Assembly: GCA_900604495.1 (NCBI GenBank)
Contig: UWOR01000023.1
Span: 1 to 28,713 of the forward strand
Reading direction: 5' to 3'
DNA: 28,713 nt
Origin: Desulfovibrio sp. Marseille-P6017
Lineage (GTDB): Bacteria > Bacillota_A > Clostridia > Peptostreptococcales > Peptostreptococcaceae
Below, in pieces: positions 1 through 7,313 of this stretch (its first letter is position 1; every line of letters starts with the position of its first letter). The position numbers were made by a program, and so were the translations under genes. The notes beneath the pieces are model-generated. The model was not told the DNA's origin and searched no databases. It worked only from the letters and a program-made list of their open reading frames with translations.

Positions 1-294
1 GAAAAATATTCTAAAGATATAAAAAAGTTACTTAGTAACTATGATAAATATATATATATTATAAATGATTCAAACCTAACATCTGATGAATTAGTATTTA
101 ATGAAAATATAAGTGAAATTATATCCGATACTTCGACTACATTAATAAATGCACATTATATTAGAAATGATATAAAAATAAAAACATATGCGAATTTACT
201 AGAATGTAAATATAATGTGAAAATAAATACAAGAATATCAATATTTAAAAAATTAAGGGAACAGGGGATAATAGAGGATTTTAGTATTATGTAA
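1..294 (+). CDS. C-terminal fragment of a possible sialyl-/glycosyltransferase (5' end outside window)
   Basis: An open frame runs from the first base to a TAA at 292-294, giving 97 residues of a protein whose start lies to the left. The tail contains the segment SDTSTTLINAHYI and ends in a Lys/Arg-rich region. The Ser/Thr run followed by a hydrophobic stretch resembles the C-terminal part of GT52 or polysialyltransferase-type enzymes, but this is a weak impression from a short fragment. The next gene on the same strand is a CMP-sialic-acid-type synthetase, which makes a CMP-sugar-dependent transferase plausible. It could also be an unrelated glycosyltransferase. The frame is real with high likelihood; the function is a guess. 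Confidence 0.45.
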   Translation, partial: EKYSKDIKKLLSNYDKYIYIINDSNLTSDELVFNENISEIISDTSTTLINAHYIRNDIKIKTYANLLECKYNVKINTRISIFKKLREQGIIEDFSIM

Positions 295-526
295 AAATAA
301 ATAAGAGAAAAGTACACTTTATATAAGAATTATAAAATCAAAATTATATAAATTAATAAAGAAAATATGACCTAAGAATAATAAATTATATGTAAAGTAG
401 TAACTTTAGGACTTCTAATTAATAGAGATGATATATATTATAGTTTAATGATTATTTTATTAAAGGTTAATAAAACATTTATAGTAATTAATCTTTTTAG
501 AAAGAAGTTAAAAATGGATTAAATCT

Positions 527-566
527 TTAAGTATAAGAAGTTTATAGCTATACTTCTTATACTTAA
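527..566 (+). promoter_or_regulatory. Perfect 14-bp hairpin just upstream of the CMP-sugar synthetase RBS
   Basis: TTAAGTATAAGAAG (527-540) is exactly complementary to CTTCTTATACTTAA (553-566). The 12-base loop contains a second palindrome, TATAGCTATA (543-552). No clean T-tract follows; the GGGAG ribosome binding site begins about 10 bases later. It could be a leaky terminator of the upstream unit, an attenuator, an mRNA-stabilising 5' hairpin or an operator. Confidence 0.5.
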
Positions 567-587
567 TTTAAAAAAGGGAGAATTAGT

Positions 588-1283
588 ATGAAATACAACA
601 AGAAATTTCTAGCTATAATACCAGCTAGAGCAGGAAGTAAAGGAATTAAAGATAAAAATATTATCAGTATAAATGGTAAACCATTAATAGCATACTCCAT
701 AGAAGCTGCTCTTAAATCTAAGTATATAGATAAAGTAGTAGTGACAACTGATGGACAGAAAATAGCTTCAGTATCAAAAAAATATGGAGCAGAAGTTCCA
801 TTTATTAGACCAAGTTACTTGGCATCCGATAAATCAAAAACAATAGATACAGTTATGCATTGCATAGATGAAGTTAAAAAATTAGGTGAAGAGTATGACT
901 ATATGGTTTTATTACAGCCAACACAACCAATGAGGGAAGCATTCCATATAGATGAAGCTATAGAACTTATATTAGAAAAAGATGAAGAAGCATTAGTTAG
1001 TATTTCAAAAGTAAAAGAACATCCAGTTTTAATGAGGACTATTGATGAAGATGGTTACTGTAAAAACTTATTAAATGTATCAAGTACAGTGAGAAGACAA
1101 GACTTCCCAGAGTTTTATAAAGTAAATGGTGCTATATATATAAATAAAATAAATGAAAATTTAAATTTAGAAACAAGTTTAAATGATAATAAATTAACCT
1201 ATATAATGGATGAGAATTATGATGTAGATATAGATGAAATGCTTGATGTACATATAGCAGAAATTTTGCTAAAAAATAGATAG
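588..1283 (+). CDS. CMP-sialic-acid-type synthetase (acylneuraminate cytidylyltransferase, NeuA/LegF family)
   Basis: This cytoplasmic enzyme would transfer CMP from CTP onto a nine-carbon keto-sugar acid (N-acetylneuraminate, legionaminate or similar), making the activated donor for a sialyltransferase. Near the N-terminus it carries the nucleotide-binding signature AIIPARAGSKGIKDKNI, followed by GKPLIAYSIEAAL and VVTTDG. The segment LLQPTQPMR is typical of the family. At 231 residues it matches the usual single-domain length, without the extra hydrolase domain of some NeuA proteins. The ATG at 588 follows a GGGAG site with good spacing. The sugar used cannot be decided from sequence alone: neuB/neuC-type synthesis genes are not in the window, though they could lie to the left. 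The downstream symporter raises the possibility that the sugar is scavenged. Confidence 0.85.
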   Translation: MKYNKKFLAIIPARAGSKGIKDKNIISINGKPLIAYSIEAALKSKYIDKVVVTTDGQKIASVSKKYGAEVPFIRPSYLASDKSKTIDTVMHCIDEVKKLGEEYDYMVLLQPTQPMREAFHIDEAIELILEKDEEALVSISKVKEHPVLMRTIDEDGYCKNLLNVSSTVRRQDFPEFYKVNGAIYINKINENLNLETSLNDNKLTYIMDENYDVDIDEMLDVHIAEILLKNR

Positions 1284-1289
1284 GAATGG

Positions 1290-1318
1290 TTGATTTTTTT
1301 AAAAAAATATTATATAAT
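1290..1318 (+). promoter_or_regulatory. Sigma-A-type promoter for the symporter gene
   Basis: TTGATT (1290-1295) and a perfect TATAAT (1313-1318) are separated by 17 bases, close to the vegetative consensus. The predicted transcription start is near 1325, about 38 bases before the symporter ATG, so the transporter can be expressed apart from the synthetase gene. Confidence 0.65.
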
Positions 1319-1320
1319 TA

Positions 1321-1344
1321 AAGCCTATGTACTTTTTTAGGCTT
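1321..1344 (+). promoter_or_regulatory. Inverted repeat over the symporter transcription start (operator or 5' hairpin)
   Basis: AAGCCTA (1321-1327) and TAGGCTT (1338-1344) are perfect inverted arms around a 10-base spacer that holds a T-run. The repeat covers the predicted transcription start of the symporter gene. This placement suits a repressor operator. The absence of a T-tract after the right arm argues against a simple terminator for the upstream gene, although a weak one cannot be excluded. Confidence 0.45.
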
Positions 1345-1362
1345 CTGGAATAGGAGAGAAAA

Positions 1363-2868
1363 ATGAGTAAATTTACAACTATTGATATGATAGTATTAGT
1401 TGCATATTTAGGATTAGTACTATTTGCGGGAATGGCATTTTCTAAAAAAAATTTAAAAGGAAAAGAATATTTTAAAGGTGATGGGACGATACCATGGTGG
1501 GTAACATCAGTATCTATATTTGCAACATTATTAAGCCCTATATCTTTCTTATCAATTGCAGGAAATTCTTTTAATGGGACTTGGTTATTATGGTTTGCAC
1601 AATTAGGAATATTTATAGCAGTTCCATTAACAATAAAATTTTTCCTACCTATATATAGTAGGTTAGGAATAGATACAGCATATCATTACTTAGAAGTTAG
1701 ATACAATGATAAAGGTCTTAGAATATTAGGAGCTTTAATGTTTATAGTTTACCAAATAGGTAGAATGTCTATTATAATGTATTTACCTTCAATCGTATTA
1801 TCAAGCCTTATAGGTATTAGTGTAAATGCTTTAATAATAGTAATGGGTATAATAGCAATAATTTACTCTTATAGTGGAGGATTAAAGTCTGTATTATGGA
1901 CAGATTTTATACAAGGAGTAGTGTTAATATCAGGAGTAGTATTTACCCTAATATTCTTAGCATTTTCAATAGATGGTGGAATAGGTGAAGTATTTAAAAC
2001 TTTACAAAATGGTAAATTTATATCAGAATCAGAAGTTTTATTTGATCCTAATATATTAAATAGTAGTGTATTTATAATTTTAGTTGGATCAGGCATAAAT
2101 ACTTTTTCTTCATATATATCGAGTCAAGATGTAGTTCAAAGATTTACAACAACAACAGATATTAAACAATTAAAGAAAATGACATATGGAAATGGAGTAT
2201 TATCAATAGGAACAGCTACAGTACTATATTTAGTAGGTTCTGCATTATTTGTATTCTACAACCAAAATCCAGAGTTATTACAAAATGCACAACAAGATCA
2301 AATTTTTGGAACATATATAGTTAATCAACTACCAGTTGGATTATCAGGACTTGTATTAGCGGCTATTTATGCAGCAGCACAATCAACTTTATCAACAGGT
2401 CTCAACTCAGTTGCAACAAGCTGGACATTAGATATACGAAGTTCAATAAATAAAGATATGCCATTGGAAAAACAGACTAAAATTGCAAAATATATATCTC
2501 TTGGAGTAGGTATAGTTACAATAACTGTATCAATAGTTATGGCTAATAGTGAAATAAAATCAGCATATGAATGGTTTAACAGCTTTATGGGGTTAGTATT
2601 AGGGGTATTAGCAGGTATATTTGTACTAGGAGTATTTGTAAAAAACGCAACTAGTATAGGAGCTTATTCAGGATTCATAGCATCAGCATTTATTGTAATA
2701 AATTTAAAGTATAATCATCCAGAAGTTACATCATGGTGTTACTCTATAGTTACGATAGTAACATCTTGTGTAGTTGGATATATAGTAAGTTTAGTACATA
2801 ATAAAATAAAACAAAATAATAATGAAAAAATAAATAAACTGTCTGTTTATGATTCAGATATAGCTTAG
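1363..2868 (+). CDS. Sodium:solute symporter (SSS family), possible sialic acid transporter
   Basis: A 501-residue integral membrane protein with about 13 hydrophobic segments, the normal size and topology for SSS-family sodium-coupled uptake carriers. The family signature is clear around residues 168-192 (YSYSGGLKSVLWTDFIQG). A conserved Ser/Thr-rich stretch, AAQSTLSTGLNSVATSW, matches the part of the family that helps build the sodium site. SiaT-type sialic acid carriers belong to this family and have this length. The gene sits directly after a CMP-sialic-acid-type synthetase, so uptake of sialic acid or a related sugar is a reasonable inference, not a demonstration. It has its own promoter and a GGAGAG site before the ATG. 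Confidence 0.85.
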   Translation: MSKFTTIDMIVLVAYLGLVLFAGMAFSKKNLKGKEYFKGDGTIPWWVTSVSIFATLLSPISFLSIAGNSFNGTWLLWFAQLGIFIAVPLTIKFFLPIYSRLGIDTAYHYLEVRYNDKGLRILGALMFIVYQIGRMSIIMYLPSIVLSSLIGISVNALIIVMGIIAIIYSYSGGLKSVLWTDFIQGVVLISGVVFTLIFLAFSIDGGIGEVFKTLQNGKFISESEVLFDPNILNSSVFIILVGSGINTFSSYISSQDVVQRFTTTTDIKQLKKMTYGNGVLSIGTATVLYLVGSALFVFYNQNPELLQNAQQDQIFGTYIVNQLPVGLSGLVLAAIYAAAQSTLSTGLNSVATSWTLDIRSSINKDMPLEKQTKIAKYISLGVGIVTITVSIVMANSEIKSAYEWFNSFMGLVLGVLAGIFVLGVFVKNATSIGAYSGFIASAFIVINLKYNHPEVTSWCYSIVTIVTSCVVGYIVSLVHNKIKQNNNEKINKLSVYDSDIA

Positions 2869-2888
2869 TATATAAAGGATATAAAAAT

Positions 2889-3567
2889 ATGAAAAAGCTT
2901 TATAAAATAATTGATTATATATTATCTATACCAAAAACTATATATTTTAATTTTAAGCAATTACCACTAAAAAAGCTATAAAATTACCTGTATCAGTATC
3001 ACATAGAGTTTTCCTAGAAACAATTAAGGGTAAAGTTGTATTAGATGGTAATATTAAAACCGGAATGATAAAAATAGGATTTTCAACTCCCGGGATATTT
3101 GACTATAAAAACAAAGAACAGTTTGGAGCGTTAATGGAACTATTGTGTTTAAAGGATCAGCGTCAATAGGAAGTGGTAGTAAGATTTGTATAGATCGAAA
3201 AAAAGGAAAAATAATATTTAGTGATAATTTTGTAATAAATGCAAATAGCCAAATTTGGTCTAGAGAAAAAATTAAGTTTGGTAATAATAATTTAATATCT
3301 TGGGATAACATATTTATAGATACAGATAGACATAGTATATTAGATATAGACTCTGAAAGAAAAGTAAATAATGATAGAGAGATTATAATAGGAGATAATA
3401 TTTGGATTGGATGTAGATGCACTATACTTAAAGGTTCTGAAATTGATAACAATACAGTAATAGCCGCGAATTCAGTTATAAATAGAAATTATGCAAAACA
3501 AGAGAATGTTATATTAGGAGGTAACCCTATATTAATTAAAAAGTATAATATTCGTTGGGTTATGTAA
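2889..3567 (+). pseudogene. Acyltransferase of the left-handed beta-helix family, broken by two frameshifts
   Basis: A gene starting at ATG 2889 (RBS AAAGGAT) encodes about 30 residues, then stops at TAA 2979. The next part (AIKLPVSVSHRV and onward to GIFDYKNKEQ) continues in another frame from about 2978. The remaining 130 or so residues (SVNGTIVFKGSASIGSGSK to the end) are in a third frame, ending at TAA 3567. Joined together they make a roughly 225-residue hexapeptide-repeat acyltransferase with the usual N-terminal helix, repeats such as IGDNIWIG and the C-terminal GGNPILIKKYNI. Both breaks fit loss of one base in a short homopolymer (A-run at 2969-2974, T-run near 3121-3123). Its job would have been O- or N-acetylation of a surface sugar. 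The longest surviving frame could be translated from 3145 but lacks the N-terminal third. Confidence 0.8.
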
Positions 3568-3619
3568 AAAAGTAATATTAAAAATAAATTAACAGTAATT
3601 TATATTAGGAGACATAAAA

Positions 3620-5164
3620 ATGAGTAATATAGCAAAATCAACTATAGGACTTATGATAGCTACTATAATAGCTAAAGTGCTTGGGTTTGGAAGAGAATTA
3701 GTTTTAGCTTCAACATATGGTGCATCTATGTATAGTGATGCGTATATTACAGCTATGAATATACCGATAGTTATATTTGCTGTCATAGGAACCACATTAG
3801 GAACAGTTATTATACCAATGTATTTTGAAGTGAAAAATGATTTAGGGGATAGGAAAGCATTAAGTTTTACCAACAATGTATTTAACATAGTAATAGCTGT
3901 ATGTATTTTTCTAGCTATACTAGGTTTTATATTTACAGAGCCATTAGTAAAAATATTTGCTATGGGATTTGAAGGGGAAACTCTTAATGTGGCAATTAAT
4001 TTTACAAGAATAACTATAATAGGAATAGTATTTACAGGATTAAGTTATGTTATGACTGCTTATCTTCATATTAAGAATAACTTTACTATTCCAGGGCTTA
4101 TAAGTGTACCTAAAAATATAATAATAATAACTGCTATAATACTTAGCGTTAAGTATAATCCATATATAATGATATGGGGAACATTAATTGGTATAGCAAT
4201 AGAATTTATATTTCAATTGCCATTCGCAATAAAAAGTGGATATAAATATCAACTATATGTAAATATAAAAGATAAATATATAAAAAAGATGTCTTGGCTA
4301 ATACTCCCTGTGTTAATAGGAGTTGCAGTTAATCAGATAAATACTATGGTAGATAGAACACTAGCATCTACGCTAGTAGAAGGAAGTATATCTGCACTTA
4401 ACTATGCAAATAAATTAAATGGATTTGTAATGGCATTATTTATAACATCTGTTGCTGCTGTTATATATCCAATGTTATCAAAATTATCAAGTGAAAATGA
4501 TAATGAAAAGTTTGTAAGTTCTATGGTACAAAGTATTAACAGTGTAATACTATTAGTTATACCTATATCAGTTGGTGCTATGGTTTTGGCTACTCCTATT
4601 GTAAAGTTATTATTTGAAAGAGGAGAATTTGATTCTAGAGCAACAAGTATGACATCTATAGCTCTTATAATGTATTCAATCGGTATGGTAGCATTTGGAC
4701 TTAGAGATATATTAGGGAAAGTATTTTATGCATTGCAGGATACTAAAACACCTATGGTAAATGGTATGATTGCTATGGGGATGAATATAGTACTTAATAT
4801 AATATTAGTTAATTATTTGCAATTAGCAGGATTAGCTCTTGCTACGAGTATATCGGCTATAGTATGTATATTTTTATTATTTGGAAGCCTTAAGAAGAAG
4901 ATTGGATATTTCGGACAGGATAAGATAATAAAAACTACGGTTAAGTCTATTATATCATCAGCTATTATGGGGCTTATAACTTATTTTACATATAGTATGA
5001 TAAGTAATATATTAGGTATAGGATTTTTAAATGAAGCTATATCATTAGCTGTATCTGTAGGGATTGGAGTTATTACATATGGAGTATTAGTTATAGTTTT
5101 AAAAGTTGATGAAGTTAATATCGTAACCAATATAATGAAGAATAAGTTAAATAAAGTTGCATGA
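3620..5164 (+). CDS. murJ: MurJ/MviN-family lipid flippase, first copy
   Basis: A 514-residue polytopic membrane protein of the MOP superfamily with about 14 predicted membrane segments. It has the N-terminal signature KVLGFGRELVLASTYG, the central stretch NQINTMVDRTLAS with conserved charged residues in the cavity, and LLFERGEFD followed by FYALQDTKTP. MurJ flips lipid II for peptidoglycan; family members also move undecaprenyl-linked wall polysaccharide precursors. The start at ATG 3620 has an AGGAG site seven bases upstream. A second, clearly homologous copy of identical length lies at 23389, so the two may be divided between lipid II and polysaccharide. This one follows a decayed acyltransferase and ends before a strong terminator. 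Assignment to the family is secure; the substrate is inferred. Confidence 0.9.
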   Translation: MSNIAKSTIGLMIATIIAKVLGFGRELVLASTYGASMYSDAYITAMNIPIVIFAVIGTTLGTVIIPMYFEVKNDLGDRKALSFTNNVFNIVIAVCIFLAILGFIFTEPLVKIFAMGFEGETLNVAINFTRITIIGIVFTGLSYVMTAYLHIKNNFTIPGLISVPKNIIIITAIILSVKYNPYIMIWGTLIGIAIEFIFQLPFAIKSGYKYQLYVNIKDKYIKKMSWLILPVLIGVAVNQINTMVDRTLASTLVEGSISALNYANKLNGFVMALFITSVAAVIYPMLSKLSSENDNEKFVSSMVQSINSVILLVIPISVGAMVLATPIVKLLFERGEFDSRATSMTSIALIMYSIGMVAFGLRDILGKVFYALQDTKTPMVNGMIAMGMNIVLNIILVNYLQLAGLALATSISAIVCIFLLFGSLKKKIGYFGQDKIIKTTVKSIISSAIMGLITYFTYSMISNILGIGFLNEAISLAVSVGIGVITYGVLVIVLKVDEVNIVTNIMKNKLNKVA

Positions 5165-5188
5165 TATTGTTAAATATTATTGCATAGG

Positions 5189-5226
5189 AAGAGACTAATA
5201 TGAAGTAAGTGTTAGTCTTTTTTCTA
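5189..5226 (+). terminator. Rho-independent terminator after the first murJ
   Basis: AGACTAA (5192-5198) pairs with TTAGTCT (5212-5218), and the stem is extended outward by G-T and A-T pairs. A run of T residues follows at once (5218-5222). It lies 25 bases after the murJ stop. Confidence 0.8.
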
Positions 5227-5640
5227 TTTTACTCAAAGATAAAAACTGAATTAGAATAGAAATATCATATTAAGTATTTCATTTTATCTAAAATATATAC
5301 CATTGAATTATATATAGTATATTTCATGAATAATAAAATAAATAGTATAGATAATTTAGAACTTTAATACAATTACTTTAAATTAAAATATTTATAAGGG
5401 ATTATTTAAAAAAAATAGTTTACTTGATATATAGTTTTAATTATAACAATAGATTAATTCACATATAAGGTATTTATAAATTAAAAACATAAAATACATG
5501 TATTAAATTTATTATTCTTGTTAAAGATTAAAATATAATTCTTAATTTTATTTTTATTTATCAATTCTTTTTTTAGCAACGGAAAGAGTCGTTGGTGATA
5601 TGAGCAAAGCGAATTTTATATAAATTTTTATTGTAAAGTT

Positions 5641-5678
5641 AAGACTAACAGGAGCGGAATGTTAGCCTTTCTTTATGC
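5641..5678 (+). repeat. Terminator-like hairpin, left copy of a repeat pair flanking the 5827-8123 cassette
   Basis: AAGACTAACA (5641-5650) pairs imperfectly with TGTTAGCCTT (5660-5669), followed by TCTTTATGCC and a T-run. The 21 bases at 5658-5678 match those at 8190-8210 with one difference, in the same orientation. The two copies bracket the ketoisomerase-GT-manA cassette. No gene ends just upstream of this copy, so it has no obvious transcript to terminate. Confidence 0.55.
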
Positions 5679-5763
5679 CTTTTTTCTAAATCATATAAAA
5701 AATAAAATCAATTAAAAGAAAATACAAAAAACAAGTAAAAAATTACTCATAGCTACAAGATAT

Positions 5764-5794
5764 GACAAAATTTGCTTTATTAATAAAGTAAAAT
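5764..5794 (+). promoter_or_regulatory. Promoter-like element, GACA-N21-TAAAAT type
   Basis: GACA (5764-5767) lies exactly 21 bases before TAAAAT (5789-5794), 33 bases upstream of the first gene of the cassette. The same GACA-N21-TAWAAT arrangement occurs before galE (12395-12425) and before the membrane gene at 13666 (13585-13615). This suggests a shared regulator or promoter class. Confidence 0.45.
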
Positions 5795-5826
5795 AGAAAA
5801 GTATTAAGTTTAGCTAAGGAGAATAC

Positions 5827-6228
5827 ATGAAAAGTAGTTATAAGTTTAATTTAAATAAAAAAGAAAATAATGGGATATTAGTACCTTTAGAAGAAGATTT
5901 TAATATACTATTTGAAATAAAAAGAGTGTTTTATACATATAAGGTACCAAATAATGAATCTAGAGGTAATCATGCATATTTTAAAACAAAACAAGTTTTA
6001 ATATGTGTTAGTGGAAGTGTTGAAGTAAGGTGCTTTGATGGAATTAAAGAATCTGTATATAAGCTAGATAATCCATCACAAGGAATATACATAGATCCTA
6101 AAGTATGGAGGACTACATATAATCACTCTGACGATTGTGTTGTACTTATAATATCATCTAATAGTTATGATGAAAGTGACTATATAAGAGATTATAAAAA
6201 GTTTTTGGAGGAAGTAAAATGTATATAG
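5827..6228 (+). CDS. WxcM/FdtA-type cupin, sugar 3,4-ketoisomerase family
   Basis: A 133-residue single-domain cupin. FdtA and QdtA convert dTDP-4-keto-6-deoxyglucose to its 3-keto isomer on the way to dTDP-Fuc3NAc or dTDP-Qui3NAc. Family features include RGNHAYF (residues 46-52), FDGIKESVYKLDNP, GIYIDPKVWRT and the C-terminal DYIRDYKKFLEE. The usual motif is RGxHAH, with two histidines in the active site; here the second is Tyr51. That could change or abolish the isomerisation. AAGGAG precedes ATG 5827. The stop overlaps the next gene by 10 bases, so the two are translationally coupled. The matching 4,6-dehydratase (rfbB) is 20 kb to the right; no aminotransferase or acetyltransferase of the pathway is beside it. 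Fold and family are confident; the reaction is not. Confidence 0.75.
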   Translation: MKSSYKFNLNKKENNGILVPLEEDFNILFEIKRVFYTYKVPNNESRGNHAYFKTKQVLICVSGSVEVRCFDGIKESVYKLDNPSQGIYIDPKVWRTTYNHSDDCVVLIISSNSYDESDYIRDYKKFLEEVKCI

Positions 6229-7289
6229 CTTTTTATATATCATCACATGGATTTGGTCATATGACTAGATGCTTATCAATAATAGAAAATATATTAAGTG
6301 TCACAGATTATAAAATATACATAGCATGTGATAAACCTCAAAATGGTTTTGCAAGAAGTTATCTAGAAAAGTATAAAGAAAGAATAATATACAGAGATAT
6401 AAAAACTGATGTAGGGTTGGTAAATAAAAACGATAGTCTTGAAGTAGATAAAGATAAATTAGAAGAAGAACTAATGAATTTCATAAAAACGTGGGATGAA
6501 GTTGTATTAGATGAAATTAAGACATTAAAGAATTTAAAAGTAAAGTCAATAATAACAGATATAAGCCCAATAGGATGTTTAGTAGGAAAAATATTAGAAT
6601 TAGAAACAATATTAATAAGTAATTTTACATGGGTAGAACAATATGAATATTTAAATATAGATAAAAATATCATCTCATTTTTTAGAGGTGCTTATTCCTA
6701 TGTAAATAAATTAATAAAATACGATTTATGTTTACCAATAGATAGTGTAGTTTGTAAGGACATAGAAGACGTAGGATTTATATGTAGGAAGATTAATAAA
6801 TCTAAAGTTGCAGATATACAGTCAAAATATGGTGAGAGTATATTTATAACTTGTGGTAAATCAGCAAATTTAAAGAGTATAAATATAGAAAACTTTAATG
6901 GAACTATTTTCACCACTTCAGGTATAGATATAAATAATACTGAAGGAGCAGATATTATAAGACTACCACTTGATGTAAAAGATACGCAAAACTATATAGC
7001 TGCAAGTAGTTTAGTAATAACTAAGGCTGGATGGGGAACTATAGGTGAATGTCTTATAGGTCATACTCCTATGGTGCTTATAGAAAGAGATAGTGCTAGA
7101 GAAGATAGCTTTAGTATAGATAATATAAAGAAAAGAAAACTTGGAATATCTATGAAAGAAGATACATTAGGGACTATAGATATTTTAAAAATAAAAGAGC
7201 AGTTAAGGAATAATATAGATTATAAAAAGCTTGGCGAGTATACAAATGATATAGATAAAGTAGTCCATTTAATAATAAATAATAAATAG
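6219..7289 (+). CDS. Predicted GT-B fold glycosyltransferase, substrate unknown
   Basis: A 356-residue soluble protein with two Rossmann-like halves. The N-terminal SHGFGHMTR (residues 8-16) is the glycine-rich loop seen in GT-B enzymes resembling MurG, MGT and the transferase-like half of plant arabinokinases. The C-terminal half has the donor-binding pattern SSLVITKAGWGTIGECLIG followed by TPMVLIERD, as in GT1/GT28 proteins. It starts inside the end of the cupin gene (ATG 6219, GGAGG at 6207-6211), so both products are likely made together. It probably adds a sugar to a lipid-linked or protein acceptor at the inner face of the membrane. A sugar-nucleotide 2-epimerase or PseG-like role is a less likely alternative. 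The family is sure; donor and acceptor cannot be read from the sequence. Confidence 0.7.
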   Translation: MYIAFYISSHGFGHMTRCLSIIENILSVTDYKIYIACDKPQNGFARSYLEKYKERIIYRDIKTDVGLVNKNDSLEVDKDKLEEELMNFIKTWDEVVLDEIKTLKNLKVKSIITDISPIGCLVGKILELETILISNFTWVEQYEYLNIDKNIISFFRGAYSYVNKLIKYDLCLPIDSVVCKDIEDVGFICRKINKSKVADIQSKYGESIFITCGKSANLKSINIENFNGTIFTTSGIDINNTEGADIIRLPLDVKDTQNYIAASSLVITKAGWGTIGECLIGHTPMVLIERDSAREDSFSIDNIKKRKLGISMKEDTLGTIDILKIKEQLRNNIDYKKLGEYTNDIDKVVHLIINNK

Positions 7290-7313
7290 ACTACTTAAAT
7301 TGAGGGAGTAAAA

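Larger units (their letters stand above)
5165..5826. other. 660-base gene-free region with two terminator hairpins and one promoter
   Basis: No open frame with a credible ribosome binding site was found on either strand. The stretch holds the terminator after murJ (5189-5226), a very AT-rich centre with no recognisable feature, a short stem (CAACG...CGTTG near 5578-5595), a second hairpin (5641-5678) and a promoter-like element at 5764-5794 serving the next operon. The lack of coding remnants suggests old junction DNA rather than a freshly lost gene. Confidence 0.6.

Noticed and set aside
3054..3452. A minus-strand reading frame opposite the acyltransferase pseudogene
   Set aside because: It is an antisense shadow of low-complexity coding DNA, without a binding site or recognisable motif.
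3145..3567. A 140-residue stand-alone acyltransferase
   Set aside because: It begins mid-domain without a ribosome binding site, and the preceding DNA encodes the missing N-terminal part in two other frames, so it is the end of a broken gene.
5578..5620. Possible riboswitch or gene remnant around the CAACG...CGTTG stem
   Set aside because: Only a five-base stem with no conserved core; translations in all frames are short and match nothing.
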